Below, piece after piece: positions 56,172-64,000 of a stretch of 64,000 nucleotides of DNA. Source of the stretch: Micrococcales bacterium. GTDB lineage: Bacteria > Actinomycetota > Actinomycetes > Actinomycetales > Cellulomonadaceae. Where the stretch lies: NCBI GenBank assembly GCA_009785115.1, contig WQWY01000010.1, positions 1 to 64,000 on the forward strand, read 5' to 3'. How positions within the stretch are numbered: the first letter of the stretch is position 1; each line of letters opens with the position of its first letter. The translations under genes and the position numbers were made by a program. The notes under the pieces were generated by a model. The model was given only the letters and a program-made list of their open reading frames with translations. It had not been told where the DNA came from and ran no database searches.

Positions 56172-57605
56172 TCAGTCGAGGGAGGCCATGACGTGCTTGA
56201 TGCGGGTGTACTCCTCGAAGCCGTACATGGACAGGTCCTTGCCGTGGCCGGAGTCCTTGAAACCTCCGTGCGGCATCTCGGCGATCAGCGGGATGTGGGT
56301 GTTGATCCACACGCAGCCGAAGTCCAGCTCTGTCGAGACCCGCAGGGCCCGGCCCACGTCACGGGTCCACACCGACGACGCCAGGCCGTAGGAGACCGCG
56401 TTGGCGGCGGCCACGGCCTCGTCCTCCTCGGTGAACGTCTGGACCGTGATGACCGGGCCGAAGATCTCCGTCTGCGAGAGCATGTCGTCCTGCCTCAGCC
56501 CCGACACCACGGTGGGCGCGACGTAGAAGCCGCGGTCGCCCTGGCGCGACCCGCCGGCCAGCACCTGGGCGTGGTCGGGCACCTGGCCGAGGAAGCCCTC
56601 GACCCGGGCCAGCTGGTGGACGTTGTTCAGCGGCGGCACCCAGGCGTCCTCGTCGTCGGCCGGGCGGCCGTAGGTCGTGGTCGCCGCCCTCGCCTGCTCG
56701 GCGAGCGCGGCGGCCAGGTCGTCAGCCACCGAGGCGTGCGCCAGCACACGGGTGGCCGCCGTGCAGTCCTGACCGGCGTTGAAGTACCCGGCCCCGGCGA
56801 TGCCCTCGGCAGCAGCGGCGAGGTCAGCGTCAGGGAACACCACGACCGGGGCCTTGCCGCCCAGCTCCAGGTGCGTGCGCTTCAGCTGCTCGCCGGCGGC
56901 GACAGCCACCGCCCGGCCCGCGCCCACCGACCCGGTGATCGACACCATCGCCGGGGCGGGGTGCGCGATCACCGCGGCACCCGTGGTCCGGTCTCCGCAG
57001 ACCACGTTGAGCACCCCGGGCGGCAGCACCTTCGCGGCCAGCTCGGCCAGCATCACGGTGGTCACCGGGGTCGTGTCCGAGGGCTTGAGCACCACGGTGT
57101 TGCCCGCGGCGATAGCCGGGGCGAACTTCCAGACGGCCATCATCATCGGGTAGTTCCACGGCGTCACCTGCCCGATCACGCCCACCGGCTCACGGCGCAC
57201 CCACGAGGTGTGCCCCGCCAGGTACTCCCCGGCCGCGCGACCCTCCAGCACCCGGGCGGCACCGGCGAAGAACCGGATCTGGTCGACCATCGGCGGGACC
57301 TCCTCCACCGCGGTCAGGTGGTCGGGCTTGCCCGTGTTCTGGCCCTCGGCGCGCACAAGGTCGTCGGCGTGGGCCTCGACCAGGTCGGCCAGGTCCAGCA
57401 GCGCCTTCTGACGTGTGGCCGGGGTGGTCTTCCTCCACCCCGCGAACGCCTGCGACGCCGCACGGTACGCGGCGTCCACGTCCTGGGCGGTGGACAGCGT
57501 CGCGGTGGCGTACTCCTCCCCCGTCGAGGGGTTCACCAGGGGTGTGGTGCCCCCGGACCCGTCCGCGTGCTCGCCGTTGATGAAGTTGCGCACCGTCGCG
57601 CTCAT
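56172..57605 (-). CDS. Aldehyde dehydrogenase, gamma-aminobutyraldehyde type
   Basis: NAD(P)-dependent oxidation of an aldehyde to acid. 477 residues: TPWNYPMMMAVWKFAPA, NTVVLKPSDTTP, the catalytic Glu in LELGGKAP and catalytic Cys in NAGQDCTAATRV, and EIFGPVITVQTF. The sequence style (QDCTA rather than QVCTA or QRCTA) matches PatD-like gamma-aminobutyraldehyde dehydrogenases of putrescine breakdown, so GABA formation is likely but not proven. ATG at 57605 follows GAGAGGCGAGG. Divergent from a GNAT gene. Confidence 0.88.
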   Translation of the reverse strand: MSATVRNFINGEHADGSGGTTPLVNPSTGEEYATATLSTAQDVDAAYRAASQAFAGWRKTTPATRQKALLDLADLVEAHADDLVRAEGQNTGKPDHLTAVEEVPPMVDQIRFFAGAARVLEGRAAGEYLAGHTSWVRREPVGVIGQVTPWNYPMMMAVWKFAPAIAAGNTVVLKPSDTTPVTTVMLAELAAKVLPPGVLNVVCGDRTTGAAVIAHPAPAMVSITGSVGAGRAVAVAAGEQLKRTHLELGGKAPVVVFPDADLAAAAEGIAGAGYFNAGQDCTAATRVLAHASVADDLAAALAEQARAATTTYGRPADDEDAWVPPLNNVHQLARVEGFLGQVPDHAQVLAGGSRQGDRGFYVAPTVVSGLRQDDMLSQTEIFGPVITVQTFTEEDEAVAAANAVSYGLASSVWTRDVGRALRVSTELDFGCVWINTHIPLIAEMPHGGFKDSGHGKDLSMYGFEEYTRIKHVMASLD

Positions 57606-57648
57606 GGCCTCGCCTCTCGTCGGTCGTCGTCGAACCGTCCAGCAGGCC

Positions 57649-57732
57649 CATCATCTCGCGCTCTCGCCCCCTGAGAAGGCCGAATTCACCTCTCGAGAGC
57701 CCGAACCTGCGCACGCGATCTCGGAGATGATG
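57649..57732. repeat. Inverted repeat pair between aldehyde dehydrogenase and GNAT genes
   Basis: CATCATCTC (57649-57657) and GAGATGATG (57724-57732), with further flanking similarity on both sides (GCC-CATCATCTC against GCCTCATCATCTC). One copy lies near each divergent start. Possible shared operators. Confidence 0.35.
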
Positions 57733-57736
57733 AGGC

Positions 57737-58279
57737 ATGGAACGTCCGCAGCACCTGACCATCGCTCCCGTCACCGCCGACGATCTGGCCGATCTTGCTG
57801 CCCTCGCCGCCCGGACGTTCCCCCTGGCGTGTCCGCCAGGCGTCCGCCCGGCACAGATCCAGCGCTTCATCTTCGACCACCTGTCGACGGACTCCTTCGC
57901 CCGCTACTTCAACGACCCGGACCGCCACCTCGTGCTCGCCCGCCACGACGGCCTGCCCGTGGGCTACAGCATGTGCGTCTGCACCGAACCGACCGACCCC
58001 GACGTGCTCGCCGTGATCCACGGCCGCCCCGCGGTCGAGATCAGCAAGCTCTACGCCGACGCCACCTGGCACGGTCGCGGCGTCGCCGCCCGGCTGATGA
58101 CCAAGGCCCTGGAGGATGCCAAGGCCCAGGGCGCCCGCGTCTGCTGGCTGGGCGTCAACAAGAAGAACGGCCGCGCCCAGCGCTTCTACACCAAGCACGG
58201 CTTCCGCGTCGTGGGCACCAAGCAGTTCGACGTCGGCGGCCACGTCCACGACGACTACATCATGGCCAGACCCCTGTGA
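57737..58279 (+). CDS. GNAT family N-acetyltransferase
   Basis: 180 residues. N-terminal ITIAPVTADDLADLAALAAR-like start, then EISKLYADATWHGRGVAARL with the acetyl-CoA loop (W-H-G-R-G-V-A), and CWLGVNKKNGRAQRFYTKHG with the FYxKxGF motif. The LYAD-x-x-WHGRG pattern is that of spermidine/diamine-type and ribosomal GNATs; together with the divergent aldehyde dehydrogenase a polyamine substrate is possible, but this is inference. Confidence 0.88.
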   Translation: MERPQHLTIAPVTADDLADLAALAARTFPLACPPGVRPAQIQRFIFDHLSTDSFARYFNDPDRHLVLARHDGLPVGYSMCVCTEPTDPDVLAVIHGRPAVEISKLYADATWHGRGVAARLMTKALEDAKAQGARVCWLGVNKKNGRAQRFYTKHGFRVVGTKQFDVGGHVHDDYIMARPL

Positions 58280-58375
58280 GCGTCTACCACCTCGGGCCGA
58301 GCCTCGTCTGACACGGCCGGCCCTCGGGACACGCCACCCTTGGCCGAGCCCGCCGAGGAGCGCGACCATAGGAGC

Positions 58376-58906
58376 ATGACGCGACCTCCGCAGCCGGACC
58401 CGTCCCGACTCACCCCGTTCGCCGGGCACCCCGGCGTGGTCGGTATCGTGCCCGGCCAGCCAGAGCTGGTGGCGCTGACGGCCGTCGCGTGGGCGAAGGC
58501 GACCGGTGGGGAGCTGTACTTCGCCTACGTCGACCCCCACCGCTACGTGACCGAGGAGCGGCCCGACGGCTCCGTCGCGCACGCCGACATCGACCCCGAC
58601 CTCGACCCGGACGACTGGCAGACCCGCTCCCGCGAGATGCAGGCGTACCTGCGCCACGTGGTCGGCCCGACCGGCGTCCCCTGGCACTTCCGGTACCTGG
58701 CCGGGCGCCCCGACCGGGCGCTGACCCACCTGGCACGGGCGGTCGACGCGGCGGTCATCGTCGTCGGGACGCGACCGCCCGGGATGCGCGAGCGGCTCCG
58801 GTCGTTCCTGAGCGCGTCGGTGTCGGCGCACCTGTCGCACCACCAGCACCGGCCCGTGCTGGTGGTGCCTCTCGACGTGGTCGACTGGAAGGACCAGATC
58901 ACATAG
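58376..58906 (+). CDS. Universal stress protein (UspA family)
   Basis: Single-domain Usp, 176 residues. GVVGIVPGQPELVALTAVAW at about 20-39 is the first strand and helix, and VDAAVIVVGTRPPGMRERLR with SVSAHLSHHQHRPVLVVP forms the C-terminal nucleotide-binding region; the usual G-x2-G-x9-G(S/T) pattern is partly changed (GTRPPGMRERLRSFLSASVS), so ATP binding is uncertain. ATG at 58376 follows GGAG. A hairpin terminator follows. Confidence 0.86.
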   Translation: MTRPPQPDPSRLTPFAGHPGVVGIVPGQPELVALTAVAWAKATGGELYFAYVDPHRYVTEERPDGSVAHADIDPDLDPDDWQTRSREMQAYLRHVVGPTGVPWHFRYLAGRPDRALTHLARAVDAAVIVVGTRPPGMRERLRSFLSASVSAHLSHHQHRPVLVVPLDVVDWKDQIT

Positions 58907-58942
58907 AGGTCACGATGCACGATCTCGTGCACGCGAGGGGGT

Positions 58943-58967
58943 CGCGACGACGGATTCCGTCGTCGCG
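58943..58967 (+). terminator. Terminator after the universal stress gene
   Basis: CGCGACGACGGA and TCCGTCGTCGCG, perfect 12-base arms around one base (practical loop 3-5). A smaller inverted repeat (TGCACGA/TCGTGCA, 58916-58931) precedes it. Confidence 0.7.
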
Positions 58968-58978
58968 GGGCACAAAAG

Positions 58979-58996
58979 TGACGAATCTGGTCGTCA
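58979..58996. promoter_or_regulatory. Palindromic operator candidate upstream of the aminotransferase
   Basis: TGACGA, six bases, TCGTCA: perfect 6-6-6 palindrome 61 bases before the aminotransferase start. Confidence 0.35.
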
Positions 58997-59056
58997 GGCG
59001 CTGGTGACCGCTCCGTCGCAGATGCCATCATGGGGGCTCGAAGCGAAGGAGCAACG

Positions 59057-60442
59057 ATGTCCCCCCGCACCCCCGTCACCCTCGACCGAGCCCGGATCGC
59101 CGAGCTCACGGCCCGCGAGGCCGCCCGTCTGGACGAGCGCACCCAGGCCTCCGGCGCGATGTACGAGCGCGCCCGTCAGACGCTGTCCGGCGGCGTCGCC
59201 TCGTCGTACCAGGCTCGCGACCCGTGGCCGATCTACCTGGACCGTGGTGTCGGCTCGCACGTGTGGGACGTCGACGGCAACGAGATGATCGACTTCCACA
59301 ACGGGTTCGGGTCGATGGTGCAGGGCCACGCGCACCCGGCGATCACCAAGGCCGTGACCGAGCGGATCGCCCAGGGCACCCACTTCGCGGCGCCGACCGA
59401 GGACGGGATCGTCGTCGCCGAGGAGCTCAAGCGTCGCTGGGGCCTGCCGCGCTGGCGGTACGTCAACTCCGGCTCCGAGGCGACCATGGACGCGATCCGC
59501 ATCGCCCGCGCGCTGACAGGGCGCGACACCATCGTGAAGATCTTCGGCTCCTACCACGGCCACCACGACTACGTCATGGTCTCGATCGGGGTGCCCTACG
59601 GGGAGATCGGCGACCCGGACAACCTCGCCTCGCTGCCCTACGGCGCGGGCATCCCGCGGTCCAGCGTGGACATGACGGTCCCGGTGCCGTTCAACGACGC
59701 CGGGGCGATGGAGCGGCGCATCGAGGCCCTGGTCGCGCAGGGCCGGGCACCGGCCGCGGTCATCATGGAGGCCGCGATGATGAACCTCGGCATCGTGCTG
59801 CCCGAGCCCGGCTACCTGGAGGCCGTCCGCGAGATCACACGCAAGCACGGCATCGTGCTGATCTTCGACGAGGTGAAGACGGGGCTGTGCATCGCCGCGG
59901 GCGGGGCCACCGAGCGCTTCGGCGTCGTGCCCGACATGGTGACCCTGGCCAAGGCGCTCGGCGGCGGGCTGCCCATGGGTGCGATCGGTGGCACCGAGGA
60001 GGTGTTCTCGGTGGTCGAGGACGGGTCGGTGTACCAGGTCGGCACCTACAACGGGAACCCGCTGGGCATGGCCGCGGCCCGCGCGAGCATGGAGCAGGTG
60101 CTCACCCCGGAGGCCTACGCACACCTCGACGCGCTGAACGACCACCTGGTCTCGGGCTGCCAGGCCGTGATCGACGAGCACAACCTGCCGGGCTACGCCG
60201 TGGGCGTGGCCTCCAAGGGCTGCGTGACGTTCGCGCCGGAGAAGATCACCGACTACGCCAGCTTCAAGAGGTTCCAGGACGGCGAGCTGGCCGACCTGGC
60301 CTGGCTGTACAACATGAACCGCGGGGTCTTCATGACGCCGGGCCGCGAGGAGGAGTGGACCCTGTCGGTCGCGCACACCGTGGCCGACTGCGACGTGTTC
60401 ATCGAGGCCTTCGCCCAGCTCGCCGCCGACATCGTCCGCTGA
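59057..60442 (+). CDS. Class III PLP-dependent aminotransferase
   Basis: 461 residues. Glutamate-1-semialdehyde aminomutase-like fold: YLDRGVGSHVWDVDGNEMID, HAHPAITKAV, YVNSGSEATMDAIRIAR, SYHGHHDYVMVS, LIFDEVKTGL, and the PLP lysine in VTLAKALGGGLPMGAIGG. The sequence around the active site differs from true HemL and fits amino-acid or omega-amino-acid transaminases annotated as aspartate aminotransferase family; a role with the nearby aldehyde dehydrogenase in polyamine/GABA metabolism is possible. ATG at 59057 follows AAGGAG. Confidence 0.9.
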   Translation: MSPRTPVTLDRARIAELTAREAARLDERTQASGAMYERARQTLSGGVASSYQARDPWPIYLDRGVGSHVWDVDGNEMIDFHNGFGSMVQGHAHPAITKAVTERIAQGTHFAAPTEDGIVVAEELKRRWGLPRWRYVNSGSEATMDAIRIARALTGRDTIVKIFGSYHGHHDYVMVSIGVPYGEIGDPDNLASLPYGAGIPRSSVDMTVPVPFNDAGAMERRIEALVAQGRAPAAVIMEAAMMNLGIVLPEPGYLEAVREITRKHGIVLIFDEVKTGLCIAAGGATERFGVVPDMVTLAKALGGGLPMGAIGGTEEVFSVVEDGSVYQVGTYNGNPLGMAAARASMEQVLTPEAYAHLDALNDHLVSGCQAVIDEHNLPGYAVGVASKGCVTFAPEKITDYASFKRFQDGELADLAWLYNMNRGVFMTPGREEEWTLSVAHTVADCDVFIEAFAQLAADIVR

Positions 60443-60696
60443 CCAGACCGACCACCGCGCCCCTCCCGGCCCGGCCCCGACACAAAGGCTCCTCTTTGCA
60501 CTGACTTGACCTTTCCTCTAACGTCGACGGACAAGCTGTCGACAGCCGCACATCCCCCGACGAGCGAAGTCTCGCTCGGACCAGGGGTTTTGTGGCACGC
60601 GGCCGTACTTACCCCTGCGTTCACGTCGCGCATCCGCCTCAGGCTCGATACGGTCAGCCCAACGACGCGGTGACCGACACCGGGGGAGGCGTGCGC

Positions 60697-62304
60697 ATGA
60701 CCGATCTCGGGCCGTCCGCGCGCCCTCGTCGTGCCCGCCACCAGCTGCCCGAAGACGTGCTGCGGCTGCAAGAGGCGCTGCTCCCGTCCACGGTGCCGCT
60801 GCTGCCCCGGGCCGACCTGGCCGCCACCTACCTGCCGGCCTCCGACCCGGCCAACGTCGGCGGCGACTGGTTCGACGCGGTCTACCTGCCCGACGGGCGC
60901 CTGGTGCTCTCGGTGGGCGAGGTGGTCGGCGGTGGCCTCGACGCGGTGGCCACCATGGGGCAGATCCGGGCCGTGCTCGCCACCCGCCTGTACGACAACG
61001 GCTCGCTGCTCGAGGCGATCAGGGCGGTCGAGCTGCTCGCGTCGCGCACCGCCGGGGCCTTCGCGACGACGCTGTGCGTGGCCAGCCTGAACATGACCAC
61101 CGGCGTGCTGACCTACGTCACCCGGGGGCACCCCGCCCCTGTCGTCATCGGCCGCACCGGGGCGCGACTGCTGCCCGCCACCGGCGACGGCCCGCTCGGC
61201 ACCAGGACGAGGGACCGGTCGGCCTCGACACGGCTGAGCACCGGCGACCTGGTGCTCATGTTCACCGACGGGATGCTGCGCGGCATCGACGAGCGGCCCG
61301 CGCGCGCCCTGGACCGGGTCCGCGTCGCCGCGGCGAAGCTCAGCGACGACCGCACCGGCTCCCCCGTCGTCCGGCTGTGCGAACAGCTGCCGACCGAGCT
61401 GGGCGGGACCGCCGACGACTCGATCCTGCTCGGGGTCCAGTACCGGGGCGCCCCGGCCCCGCTGGACATCGAGCTCCACGCCGACGCCGAGCGGCTGGGG
61501 CAGATCCGGGCCGCGGTCGACGACTGGGCCGAGGACATCGGCCTGGCCTCCGACGACCGCCGCCGGGTGCTGCTCGGGGTCTCCGAGCTGGTCGCCAACG
61601 CCGTCGAGCACGCCTACGCCGGGCGCAGGCCCGGCCCGGTGAGGGTGCACGTCGAGCTCACCGAGGACGCGACCATCCTCGCCACCGTCGCCGACGACGG
61701 TCAGTGGCGCGAGCCCACGCGTCACCCGGGCGACCGCGGGCGGGGGCTGTCGATGAGCGCCGCCCTGGGCCTGCGCGTCGAGATCGAGGCTCGCGAGGAC
61801 GGCACCCTGGCGACGGTCGAGTGCCCGGCGCGCCGCCCGCTGCGCCTGCTCACCGGCGAGAACACCATGGTCGAGGAGCCGGGCGGCACCCGGCTGACGA
61901 TCGTGACCTCTGACCGGGTGACCGTGAAGGCCGTGGGCCCCCTGGCGTCGCGGCACCGTGCGGCACAGCTCGAGGCCGAGGTGCGACGGGTCGCCCGCAA
62001 CGGGCTGGTCCCGGTCGACGTCGACCTGCGTGAGACCACCAGCCTGTCAGGGCCGGGCGTCGCCGCGATCGAGGCCCTGCTCGGCCCTGACGGGCCCGGC
62101 GACGTCCGGATCATCGCGGGGGCGTCGTCGGCCGTCGGCGACATCCTCGCCCTGGCCGGCACGCCGTTCGCCGCCGAGCCGATCAGACGCGGGAGCCGAC
62201 GGGCCGGGCCTGTGCCGGACGTGCGCACCCGACCACGAGCCCCCGAGCTGTCACTCGAGGCCACCCATCCGCGAGGCCTTCCCCACCGAGGGCCAGCGCT
62301 CTGA
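60697..62304 (+). CDS. SpoIIE phosphatase / RsbW-like kinase / STAS fusion protein
   Basis: 535 residues joining three partner-switching modules. Residues 15-250: SpoIIE phosphatase fold with NVGGDWFDAVYLPDG, MFTDGMLRGID and TADDSILLGV. Residues 255-395: RsbW-like anti-sigma kinase with GVSELVANAVEHAYAG (N box), ADDGQWREP and GDRGRGLSM. Residues 400-500: STAS-like domain with DVDLRETTSLSGPGVAAIE. In the phosphatase the usual GDVxGHG reads GEVVGGG, so a metal-binding Asp is Glu and the following His is lost. ATG at 60697 follows GGGGAGG by 7 bases. The last 54 bases overlap the convergent diguanylate cyclase gene. Confidence 0.88.
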   Translation: MTDLGPSARPRRARHQLPEDVLRLQEALLPSTVPLLPRADLAATYLPASDPANVGGDWFDAVYLPDGRLVLSVGEVVGGGLDAVATMGQIRAVLATRLYDNGSLLEAIRAVELLASRTAGAFATTLCVASLNMTTGVLTYVTRGHPAPVVIGRTGARLLPATGDGPLGTRTRDRSASTRLSTGDLVLMFTDGMLRGIDERPARALDRVRVAAAKLSDDRTGSPVVRLCEQLPTELGGTADDSILLGVQYRGAPAPLDIELHADAERLGQIRAAVDDWAEDIGLASDDRRRVLLGVSELVANAVEHAYAGRRPGPVRVHVELTEDATILATVADDGQWREPTRHPGDRGRGLSMSAALGLRVEIEAREDGTLATVECPARRPLRLLTGENTMVEEPGGTRLTIVTSDRVTVKAVGPLASRHRAAQLEAEVRRVARNGLVPVDVDLRETTSLSGPGVAAIEALLGPDGPGDVRIIAGASSAVGDILALAGTPFAAEPIRRGSRRAGPVPDVRTRPRAPELSLEATHPRGLPHRGPAL

Positions 62305-63870
62305 CCCCCCTGCCCCCCGGGGGGGCAGGTTGCAGCGTGGCAGGGGCGTCGGCACGGGCGGCACGAGCTGCGGGGCCGCCTCCGGACCAGGCGCCCCGGT
62401 CGGCGCCCCCCGGCGGGCACGCTTGACCGCGTACAGCGCACGGTCGGCGCCGCTCAGCAGCTCGTCGGCGTCCATGTCGAGCTCGAGCTGTTGCACACCG
62501 GTGCTCAGCGTGACCGAGATGGGCTCCTGACGCGTCGCGAACTGCAGCTCGGCGCACCGGGTCGCCGCCCGTTCGGCGGCCTTGCGAGCCGTAGGCAGGT
62601 CCATGCCGGGCAGGATGATCGCGAACTCGTCACCGCCCATGCGGATCAGCTCGGCACCGGCCGGGAGCGCGTGGCACATCTCGTCGGTCACCCCGATGAT
62701 GACCCTGTCGCCCATGGCGTGGCCATAGGTGTCGTTCACGTGCTTGAAGCGATCGATGTCGAGCATCACCACCGACAGCGAGAAGCGGCCCCGTGCCCGT
62801 TCGACGAGCTCGGGCAGCCGGGCGTCGAGGTAGCGGCGGTTGCGCGCACCGGTCATCGGGTCACGCGAGGCCACATCGGTCAGGTGCTCACGCAGCGTCG
62901 CCAGCTCGGTGATGTCTCGTGCGGTGACGACGACCGTCGGCGCCCTGCCCGGCTGGTCCAGACGGTCGGTCACCAGCTCGATCACCCGCCCCGACGCCGT
63001 GCGCACCTGGGAGGAGGTCCCGGGGGCGGGCACGGGCCCCAGCCGGGACTCGGGGTATCTCGTCCACGACGTCATGCCCGTGAACAGCATCGCCCGCGCC
63101 GCGGCGTTGGTCGTCAGGATGTCGCCGGACTCGGTGAGCACGACCACCCCGTCCTCGACCTCGGCCAGCAGCCGCGTCACCGTGATGGGCAGCTGGACCA
63201 GCCCTGGGTGACGCAGCGCCACGATCAGCCAGACCAGCAGCGCCGCGCTGAACAGCATCGGGGCCAGGGAGGCGAGCGTCGCCCCGGCCCCGTCGGTGAT
63301 GAACAGCCCCCAGGCGACGACCGACGGGACGGTCGTGGCGATCACCGCCAGCACCAGCGGGCGCTGACCGAGGATGGTCGAGGCCGCGACGATCAGCAGG
63401 GAGAACGCCACCACACCCATGACGACCGCGCCGGTGATCGCGCCGACCCACAGCACCGGGCCCCACACGGGCTCGAGCCGACCGCCGACCCGCACCACCT
63501 CGATCACGTTGGGCCGCAACCCTGGCAGCACCTGCAGCGCGAGCATGATGAGCACGGGCAGCGAGCCGACGACGAACAGCGAGCGGGTCAGCAGATAGGC
63601 GCGGTAGGTCACCAGCAGCACCAGCCACACCGAGGCCACGACGACGGCCCACGCCCCGATCATCTGGAGCGCGACGAGCACCAGGACGGCTCCCACCGAT
63701 CCGACGAACGTCGTGAGCCCGGCGGCCACCGACCAGACCGAGGCACCGGCGGCGATCACCACGACGACCTTCGCGAGCAGCTGCGGCAGGCGGTGGTACA
63801 TGCGCACGACGGTGACCAGCGTCGCGCAGCCGACGAGGACGGCGAGCAGGTCGACAGCGATCAGCCTCAC
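62251..63870 (-). CDS. Membrane PAS-GGDEF diguanylate cyclase
   Basis: Makes cyclic di-GMP from two GTP. 539 residues: seven predicted membrane segments (1-225; 7TM sensory module), a PAS domain (about 230-330) with VVVLTESGDILTTNAAARAM, then a GGDEF domain (about 345-505) with LDIDRFKHVNDTYGHAMGD and the active site RMGGDEFAIILP intact. The RxxD inhibitory site five residues before GGDEF is absent (PAGA). The C-terminal 55 residues are a Pro-rich tail. GTG at 63870 overlaps the stop of another GGDEF gene as GTGA. Confidence 0.92.
   Translation of the reverse strand: MRLIAVDLLAVLVGCATLVTVVRMYHRLPQLLAKVVVVIAAGASVWSVAAGLTTFVGSVGAVLVLVALQMIGAWAVVVASVWLVLLVTYRAYLLTRSLFVVGSLPVLIMLALQVLPGLRPNVIEVVRVGGRLEPVWGPVLWVGAITGAVVMGVVAFSLLIVAASTILGQRPLVLAVIATTVPSVVAWGLFITDGAGATLASLAPMLFSAALLVWLIVALRHPGLVQLPITVTRLLAEVEDGVVVLTESGDILTTNAAARAMLFTGMTSWTRYPESRLGPVPAPGTSSQVRTASGRVIELVTDRLDQPGRAPTVVVTARDITELATLREHLTDVASRDPMTGARNRRYLDARLPELVERARGRFSLSVVMLDIDRFKHVNDTYGHAMGDRVIIGVTDEMCHALPAGAELIRMGGDEFAIILPGMDLPTARKAAERAATRCAELQFATRQEPISVTLSTGVQQLELDMDADELLSGADRALYAVKRARRGAPTGAPGPEAAPQLVPPVPTPLPRCNLPPRGAGGSERWPSVGKASRMGGLE
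62309..62329. terminator. GC-rich hairpin at the phosphatase-fusion / cyclase convergence
   Basis: CCTGCCCCCC followed directly by GGGGGGGCAGG, 5 bases after the plus-strand stop; it lies inside the cyclase tail codons. Could terminate the plus-strand transcript. Confidence 0.5.
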
Positions 63871-64000
63871 GTGGCCGCCCCTGTCCGGGCGGGTCGTACC
63901 CGCACCCGGTTGCGGCCGGCGGCCTTCGCGGCATACAGGGCACCGTCGGCGGCGGAGATGAAAGCCTCGACGTCCCAGCCTGGCTCCAGCTGGGCGACGC
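63867..64000 (-). CDS. GGDEF-domain protein, C-terminal end only
   Basis: The last 44 codons of a gene that starts beyond the right edge. They read as the end of a GGDEF domain: AFISAADGALYAAKAAGRNR, then a short Arg-rich tail. Its stop overlaps the start of the next diguanylate cyclase gene, so two cyclases form an operon. Confidence 0.8.
   Translation of the reverse strand, partial: VAQLEPGWDVEAFISAADGALYAAKAAGRNRVRVRPARTGAAT

Noticed and set aside
60253-61956. 567-codon minus-strand open frame across the aminotransferase end and the phosphatase fusion
   Set aside because: Antisense shadow spanning two well-supported genes, composition Gly/Arg/Gln/His-rich.

Overview
The window reads as chromosomal DNA of a motile, high-GC Gram-positive bacterium of the Actinobacteria, most like a Micrococcales lineage such as Cellulomonas, Sanguibacter or Oerskovia. 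The reasons are the base composition, heavy GTG/TTG start use, the gene orders trpS / 2H phosphoesterase / YihY and DUF2342 / tilS / hpt / ftsH, a LAETG sorting signal, HspR-type control at clpB, and many genes that appear to be transcribed without a leader. The genus cannot be fixed from the sequence alone. Nothing resembles an insertion sequence, prophage, CRISPR array, rRNA or tRNA.

Left end (1-6.6 kb, minus strand): a chemotaxis block of a receptor cut by the window edge, cheW, cheA (no P2 domain, two CheW-like domains), a second receptor and csrA. Two promoters upstream of cheA and of the second receptor share a FliA-like architecture. 6.8-12.1 kb: nucleoside salvage (deoC, deoA, cdd) coupled to a BMP-type nucleoside-binding lipoprotein but with no ABC ATPase or permeases, then a large integral membrane protein. 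12.1-18.3 kb: an M20 amidohydrolase and a mannose-1-phosphate guanylyltransferase on one strand, and the succinate dehydrogenase operon sdhCDAB on the other, with a CRP/GlxR-like site between.

18.4-23.4 kb: YihY, 2H phosphoesterase, trpS, tatB, anti-sigma factor, ECF sigma factor and folE. 23.7-24.5 kb: a cell-wall-anchored surface protein on the opposite strand, sitting between folE and ftsH. 24.7-29.7 kb: ftsH, hpt, tilS and a zinc metalloprotease-like gene. 29.8-40.2 kb: a flavin monooxygenase-like protein, a GT2 glycosyltransferase, a 1548-residue membrane protein made of two fused paralogous halves, pheA, a lone DUF4041/T5orf172 nuclease-like gene and a diacylglycerol-kinase-family lipid kinase.

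40.2-54.1 kb: mutY; four proteins sharing a DUF4190 membrane module (one alone, two joined to a septum-formation domain, one joined to a transglutaminase-like domain); an LCP cell-wall ligase; xthA; a two-gene ABC exporter; glpK; an ArgA-like acetyltransferase; and clpB with a HAIR operator. 54.2-64 kb: signalling and metabolism: a PAS-GAF-SpoIIE phosphatase, an aldehyde dehydrogenase, a GNAT, a universal stress protein, a class III aminotransferase, a fused phosphatase/anti-sigma-kinase/STAS protein and two diguanylate cyclases, the last cut by the window edge.

Most gene pairs on one strand overlap by 1 or 4 bases (ATGA, GTGA, TGATG), pointing to translational coupling. About nineteen other genes have little or no Shine-Dalgarno sequence but carry a -10-like hexamer (mostly TAnnnT) 5-9 bases before the start codon, the usual sign of leaderless transcription in this phylum. 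The most unusual items are the tandem-duplicated 1548-residue membrane protein, a gene that seems to need a CTG start, the three-domain partner-switching fusion with a weakened phosphatase site, and the palindrome abutting the xthA -10 box.
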